Assembly (NCBI RefSeq): GCF_024199845.1 | Contig: NZ_JANADO010000001.1 | Span: 1,922,001 to 1,986,000 of the forward strand | DNA from: Bradyrhizobium sp. CCGB12 | Lineage (GTDB): Bacteria > Pseudomonadota > Alphaproteobacteria > Rhizobiales > Xanthobacteraceae | DNA: 64,000 bases | Direction of reading: 5' to 3' | Shown: positions 59,814 through 64,000 of the stretch, piece after piece | Layout: the number at the start of each line of letters is the position of its first letter | How positions within the stretch are numbered: position 1 is the first letter of the stretch | The notes under the pieces: generated by a model | Told to the model about the DNA's origin: nothing | Databases searched by the model: none | The model's input: the letters and a program-made list of their open reading frames with translations, nothing else | Made by a program: the position numbers and the translations under genes

Positions 59814-59836
59814 CGGCGGGACATTGTCCCGCCGCG
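59814..59836. terminator. Hairpin between PEP mutase and membrane-protein genes
   Basis: 10-bp perfect stem GCGGCGGGAC / GTCCCGCCGC with an ATT loop, between convergent genes. A T tract is lacking. Confidence 0.6.
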
Positions 59837-59857
59837 CTCACGTCTCATTGCGAACTG

Positions 59858-60286
59858 TTACTTCGCGCCGTCAGACGGAGTCTGTGCATCCGGCGCCGGC
59901 TTTGCAGCAGGGGTATCCGGAGCCGGGGCAGCCGGCTTGCTCGGCGCCGCGCCCGTGGTCACGCCCGGCTCGGTGTTGGTGCGCGGCGTCACGTCGCGCA
60001 TGGCCGGAGGCGCCGCCGGATTGGTCGGCTGCGTCTGCGCGGTCTGCGAGGCCGGCGTGTTGCTGGCCTGGTTGGTCGTGCTGGTATTGTTCAAGCCGTA
60101 GAACACGGCACCTAGCACCAACGCGATCGCAACGGCGAACAATGCAACCTTGCCGCTGGAGGCGGGGCCTTCGCCAAGCTCGGGATCGGCCTGAAGCTCG
60201 GCATCCCGGCGCGCCGCACGGACATACTCATCGTCGGCGAGGTTCGGGCGATACGGATCGTTGGGAAAACGCTCGTCAGCCATCAT
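59858..60286 (-). CDS. Single-pass membrane protein with Pro/Ala/Thr-rich tail
   Basis: 142 residues. Cytoplasmic N-terminus (FPNDPYRPNLADDEYVRAAR), one membrane helix VALFAVAIALVLGAVFYGL (about 46-64), and a low-complexity periplasmic tail rich in Pro, Ala, Thr and Asn. No family recognised; common in Bradyrhizobium by recollection. A second ATG is one codon later. Confidence 0.78.
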   Translation of the reverse strand: MMADERFPNDPYRPNLADDEYVRAARRDAELQADPELGEGPASSGKVALFAVAIALVLGAVFYGLNNTSTTNQASNTPASQTAQTQPTNPAAPPAMRDVTPRTNTEPGVTTGAAPSKPAAPAPDTPAAKPAPDAQTPSDGAK

Positions 60287-60447
60287 TAGTCTCCTCGTTT
60301 ATTGCGGCTGGACAACCCGTGGATGCGAGATTCTGTTCCGCGTTCCCCAATGCTTTCGTCGCATGTTGCCTCCGCGTCGGGAATCGGGAACTTGTTCCTC
60401 AGGGAACCCCGCGCGGGAGTTCCATGGCAGGAGGAGGGAACAAGCCG

Positions 60448-61092
60448 ATGTGGAGCCTGCCACCAACTGATAGCGTGTTGCATTTCCTGTCGCTGGTTGC
60501 GGTGGCCGCGCAGGGCATGACGGCTGCGCTCGCTGCCGGACGCCGCAGCATGGACTGGCTAGGGGTCTGCTTCCTCGGCTGCATCACCGCGCTCGGTGGC
60601 GGCACGCTGCGCGATCTCTTTCTCGGACATTATCCGCTGGCTTGGGTGCAGAAGCCGATCTATCTCGCGCTGGCGGGCGGCGCGGCTTTGGTCACCATCC
60701 TGATCGCGCGTCTCGTGCACCGGCTGAAGGTCGCCTTCATCGTGCTCGATGCCATCGGCCTCGTCGTCTTCACCATGATCGGCTGTGACGTTGCCTGGCA
60801 GATGGATGCGACGCTGCCGATCGTCATCGTCTCCGGCATGGTGACCGGCTGCGCCGGCGGCGTGTTGCGCGACGTGCTCTGCAACGACGTGCCGCTGCTG
60901 TTTCGCTCCGAACTGTACGCCAGCGTCTCGGTGGTGACGGGACTGTTCTACGCGACGGCGTTTGGATTGCAGCTCAACGCCGAGCTCTGGACGATCCTGA
61001 CCTTCGTGCTTGGCCTCAGCTTCCGCCTGCTCGCGGTGCGCTACAAATGGGAGATGCCGAAATTCGTCTTCACGGGAGATGAGGAGAAGTAG
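60448..61092 (+). CDS. TRIC-type cation channel / UPF0126 membrane protein
   Basis: 214 residues with about seven hydrophobic helices. CFLGCITALGGGTLRDLFLG and VSGMVTGCAGGVLRDVLCN are the two paired GGGxxRD repeats of the UPF0126 family, homologous to trimeric intracellular cation channels. GGAGGAGGGA ribosome site lies before ATG 60448; ATG 60424 in frame is less favoured. Confidence 0.9.
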   Translation: MWSLPPTDSVLHFLSLVAVAAQGMTAALAAGRRSMDWLGVCFLGCITALGGGTLRDLFLGHYPLAWVQKPIYLALAGGAALVTILIARLVHRLKVAFIVLDAIGLVVFTMIGCDVAWQMDATLPIVIVSGMVTGCAGGVLRDVLCNDVPLLFRSELYASVSVVTGLFYATAFGLQLNAELWTILTFVLGLSFRLLAVRYKWEMPKFVFTGDEEK

Positions 61093-61124
61093 GGCTTATT
61101 TTTTCGCCTCGCTCTATCAGCGTC

Positions 61125-61208
61125 GTCATTGCGAGCGGAGCGAAGCAATCCAGGGATGCTCCGCGGAGAGTGTCTAGATTGCTTCGTCGCTGCGCTCCTC
61201 GCAATGAC
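61125..61208. repeat. GTCATTGCGAG palindromic repeat, copy 2
   Basis: GTCATTGCGAGCGGAGCGAA at the left and CGCTGCGCTCCTCGCAATGAC at the right (in part) form a long hairpin around CAATCCAGG and CTAGATTG. Same family as 41341-41400. Between convergent genes. Confidence 0.88.
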
Positions 61209-61213
61209 GGGGA

Positions 61214-62422
61214 CTACTCCTGCTTTCTCGCCTTCGCCACCTGCGCCGGTGTCACCAGCGGGCCTGCATTGCCCCAGGAGTTGCGGATGTAGTTCGTCAC
61301 CGCCGCGATCTCGTCGTCGGACAATTGCTTGGCATAGGCCGGCATCTCGCCGGTATTGGGCGCGCGCGGCGTCGTCACGGTGTGGGCGCCGTCGAGGATG
61401 ATGCGCAAGGTGGAGGACGGATTGATCGATTGCAGCAGCGCATTGCCGGGCAGCGGTGGGTAGATCCGCGGGCTGCCGGTGCCATCGGCCTCATGGCAGG
61501 CGACGCAGAGCTTTGCGTAGACCGCCTGGCCGGCCTTCATCTCGGCATCATCGGGCGGCGTGACGATCGTCTCGCGCCGCGCCGGAGGCAGGCCCTTCAA
61601 ATAGACCGCGATCGCGCGCACGTCGGCATCGCTCATCTTCGAGGTCGAATTGACGATCACCTCCGCCATCGGCCCGCCGGCATGGCTCTTGGCGTTGCGC
61701 CCGCTTTGCAGATATTCGGTGATGTCCTGGGCACTCCACGATTTCAGCCCGGTGCGGGCAGCGCCATCGAGCCTTGGCGCATACCAGTCGCCGACCTCGC
61801 TGCCGGACAGAGCCTGCGCCTGCTTGTCCGCGCCAAAATAGTTTTTCGGCGTATGGCAGGCGCCGCAATGGCCGAGACCGGTGACGAGATAGCCGCCTCT
61901 GTTCCACGCGGCGCTCTGACTCTGGTCGGGCTCGAACAGGCCCGGCTTGAAGTACAGATAGTTCCAGACCCGCATCAAGCCGCGATAGCCGAACGGCCAG
62001 CGCAGCTCCGGCGGCTTGTTGCGGCTGGTGACGGGCGCCAGCGTCCCCAGATAAGCCCGGATCGCCAGCGTGTCGTCCTTCGTCATCCGCGTGAAATAGG
62101 GATAGGGAAACGCCGGATAATAGTTCGAACCATCAGGCGCGACGCCATAGCGCAAGGCGCGTGTGAAGTCGGCGTCCGACCAGGCGCCGATTCCGGAGTC
62201 ACGGTCCGGGGTCAGGTTCGGCGTATAGATCGCACCGAAGGACGTATCGATGCGCTTTCCGCCCGCGAACGGCTTTGCCGGATCGGCGGTGTGGCAGCCC
62301 GCGCAGTCGCCGGACTCGACCAGCGCCTTGCCATGGGCGATCAACTCCGGCGACGGCTCTGCGGCAACGGCCGCGTTCGCAACCGCACTGCACAACGCGA
62401 TCACCACCAGAATCGTCCGCAT
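61214..62422 (-). CDS. Triheme cytochrome c (alcohol/aldehyde dehydrogenase-type subunit)
   Basis: 402 residues with signal peptide (MRTILVVIALCSAVANAAVA). Three heme motifs CAGCH (40-44), CGACH (186-190) and CVACH (306-310). Layout matches the membrane-bound triheme subunit of quinoprotein alcohol or gluconate dehydrogenases, which passes electrons to quinone. No dehydrogenase or small subunit is adjacent, so its partner is unknown. An in-frame codon at 62461 lacks a signal peptide. Confidence 0.9.
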   Translation of the reverse strand: MRTILVVIALCSAVANAAVAAEPSPELIAHGKALVESGDCAGCHTADPAKPFAGGKRIDTSFGAIYTPNLTPDRDSGIGAWSDADFTRALRYGVAPDGSNYYPAFPYPYFTRMTKDDTLAIRAYLGTLAPVTSRNKPPELRWPFGYRGLMRVWNYLYFKPGLFEPDQSQSAAWNRGGYLVTGLGHCGACHTPKNYFGADKQAQALSGSEVGDWYAPRLDGAARTGLKSWSAQDITEYLQSGRNAKSHAGGPMAEVIVNSTSKMSDADVRAIAVYLKGLPPARRETIVTPPDDAEMKAGQAVYAKLCVACHEADGTGSPRIYPPLPGNALLQSINPSSTLRIILDGAHTVTTPRAPNTGEMPAYAKQLSDDEIAAVTNYIRNSWGNAGPLVTPAQVAKARKQE

Positions 62423-62706
62423 CGAAGGCCTCTCCTGCGACCAATCGCCATCATGCCGCATCAGCGGGACGTCACGTCATTTCGCGACGGCGGGGGTATG
62501 GTGACACAAATTGAAAATGCCCAGCGTGTTTCAGGCCACGAAATTGCGATTTTTACCCGGCGCTCCCTTTGGTCCAGAATTGTGATGCGGAGCGTTAAAT
62601 ATCCGACATAGAGTGGCGGAGGTGGTCGGCGCGCCCTAGCTAAAAACAACGGGCAGGCAACGACTTAAGCGGCAAGACCTGAACAGGGCGTTGGAAAGAG
62701 GACAGC

Positions 62707-64000
62707 ATGGGAATCAACCAGGGTCCGATCAGTCTCGATCAAAAATACACGCAAGGCACCGGACACGTCTTCACCACGGGCATCCAGGCTCTGGTCCGCC
62801 TGCCCATGGCCCAGATCCGGCGCGACCGCGCCAACGGCCTCAACACCGCCGGCTTCATCTCCGGCTATCGCGGCTCGCCGCTTGGCGGCTATGACCAGCA
62901 GCTCTTCGCCGCGCGAAAACATCTCGAACAATACAACATCAAGTTCCAACCCGGCGTGAACGAGGATCTGGCGGCGACCGCCGTCTGGGGCTCGCAGCAG
63001 CTCAATCTCTCGCCCGGCGCCAAATATGACGGCGTCGTCGGCATCTGGTACGGCAAGGGCCCCGGCGTCGACCGCTGCGGGGACGTGTTCCGCCACGGCA
63101 ATGCCGCGGGCTCGGCGAAGAACGGTGGCGTGCTCTGTCTTGCCGGCGACGACCACGGCGCAAAATCCTCGACTGTCCCGCATCAATCCGACCATGCCTT
63201 CATGTCGGCGCTGATGCCCTATCTCTATCCGTCCAGCATCCACGAGATGATCGAGATGGGTCTGCTCGGCATCGCGATGTCGCGCTACTCCGGCTGCTGG
63301 GTCGGCATGAAGGTGATCACGGAGACGGTGGAGACCACCGCCGAGATCGATCTCACCGACGAGATGAAGCCCTTCATCATCCCTGCCGATTTCGAGCTGC
63401 CGCCCGGCGGCCTCAATCTGCGCTGGCCCGACGACCGCTTCGAGCAGGACCGCCGCCTCCAGGACTACAAGGGCTTTGCCGCGATCGCCTTTGCGCGCGC
63501 CAACAAGGTCAACCGCGTCACCATGGATTCGCCGAACGCGCGCTTCGGCATCATGGCATCAGGCAAGAGCTATGAGGACGTCCGCCAGGCATTGCGCGAG
63601 CTCGGGATCACCGAGGAGGTCGCCGCCAAGATCGGCTTGCGCCTCTATAAGATCGGCATGCCCTGGCCGCTGGAGCCGGAGGGGGTACGGCAGTTCGCCG
63701 TCGGACTCGAAGAGATCTTCATCGTCGAGGAACGCCGCGAGATCGTCGAGAACCAGGTCAAGCAGGAGCTGTTCAACTGGCGCGACGACGTCCGCCCACG
63801 CATCGTCGGCAAGATGGATGAGCACGACAAGCGGTTCCTCACCTTCGCCGCCGAGCTCAGCGTCGCCTCGCTCGCGACCTCGCTGACCGAGCGGCTGCTT
63901 CGACTTAATCTCAACCCTGAAATTGCGGAGATGCTCCGCGTCAAGGCCGACTGGTTCAACGGCCGCCAGGCGACCCAGATGCAGGCGGTCGCACCTGTCT
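62707..64000 (+). CDS. Indolepyruvate ferredoxin oxidoreductase family protein, N-terminal part
   Basis: 431 codons, open to the window edge. It is not bounded by a stop. NTAGFISGYRGSPLGGYDQQ, GIWYGKGPGVDRCGDVFRHG and CLAGDDHGAKSSTVPHQSDH (each in part) are the TPP-domain signatures of the fused IorAB-type 2-oxoacid oxidoreductase of proteobacteria. It would oxidise indole-3-pyruvate or related aryl pyruvates to acyl-CoA with ferredoxin or another acceptor. Start ATG after AAGAGGACAGC. The remaining two thirds lie beyond the window. Confidence 0.92.
   Translation, partial: MGINQGPISLDQKYTQGTGHVFTTGIQALVRLPMAQIRRDRANGLNTAGFISGYRGSPLGGYDQQLFAARKHLEQYNIKFQPGVNEDLAATAVWGSQQLNLSPGAKYDGVVGIWYGKGPGVDRCGDVFRHGNAAGSAKNGGVLCLAGDDHGAKSSTVPHQSDHAFMSALMPYLYPSSIHEMIEMGLLGIAMSRYSGCWVGMKVITETVETTAEIDLTDEMKPFIIPADFELPPGGLNLRWPDDRFEQDRRLQDYKGFAAIAFARANKVNRVTMDSPNARFGIMASGKSYEDVRQALRELGITEEVAAKIGLRLYKIGMPWPLEPEGVRQFAVGLEEIFIVEERREIVENQVKQELFNWRDDVRPRIVGKMDEHDKRFLTFAAELSVASLATSLTERLLRLNLNPEIAEMLRVKADWFNGRQATQMQAVAPV

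Overview
The window is a high-GC chromosomal segment of an alphaproteobacterium, most likely Bradyrhizobium or a close relative. Gene order, ribosomal protein sequences and the dense set of intergenic palindromes point there; the genus is an inference without a database search. It opens inside rpoC. A two-gene insertion follows: an FAD oxidoreductase-methyltransferase fusion and an ABC exporter, both with very acidic tails. Then comes the str-S10-spc-alpha superoperon from rpsL to rplQ (6682-25962), entirely on the + strand: rpsL, rpsG, fusA, tuf, rpsJ, rplC, rplD, rplW, rplB, rpsS, rplV, rpsC, rplP, rpmC, rpsQ, rplN, rplX, rplE, rpsN, rpsH, rplF, rplR, rpsE, rpmD, rplO, secY, adk, rpsM, rpsK, rpoA, rplQ. 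rpmJ is not in its usual enterobacterial place between secY and rpsM. Three copies of one heptamer-built hairpin lie in the spacers tuf/rpsJ, rpsM/rpsK and rpoA/rplQ. Terminator-like hairpins lie after rplO, rpsK and rplQ. Adenylate kinase carries a long histone-H1-like Lys/Ala tail.

From 26 kb on the order is mosaic, with mostly single genes or pairs. 26.0-33.0 kb: a tripartite-tricarboxylate receptor protein, an SDR with a DUF1330 protein, a ClC channel, a quinone-reductase-like MDR enzyme divergent from an HxlR regulator, and a large porin. 33.2-40.4 kb: a Do-family protease overlapping rarA, an RluC-type pseudouridine synthase, a small secreted protein, the F1-ATPase chaperone ATP12, and an orphan pair resembling FliK and the FlhB C-terminus. 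40.4-48.7 kb: a class D beta-lactamase with a Tat-like leader, a dienelactone-hydrolase-like enzyme, a coiled-coil protein, DUF4260, an acyl-CoA carboxylase beta subunit, an adenosine-specific-kinase-family protein, a protein-isoaspartate methyltransferase with an apparent signal peptide, a VOC protein and a GST.

48.8-64.0 kb: a large secreted alpha/beta hydrolase, an IS1182-family element inserted in a palindromic repeat, two tiny secreted proteins, an alpha/beta hydrolase, an ArsR-type regulator, two ferredoxin-like-fold monooxygenase-type proteins, a pair of putative peptidoglycan hydrolases sharing a 75 percent identical SH3 domain, a PEP mutase-family enzyme, a membrane protein with a Pro/Ala tail, a TRIC/UPF0126 channel, an orphan triheme cytochrome c, and the start of an indolepyruvate ferredoxin oxidoreductase that runs off the end.

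No rRNA, tRNA or CRISPR array was recognised. The items most worth follow-up are the FAD-methyltransferase/ABC pair, the Adk tail, the SH3 hydrolase pair and the hairpin family inside the ribosomal superoperon.
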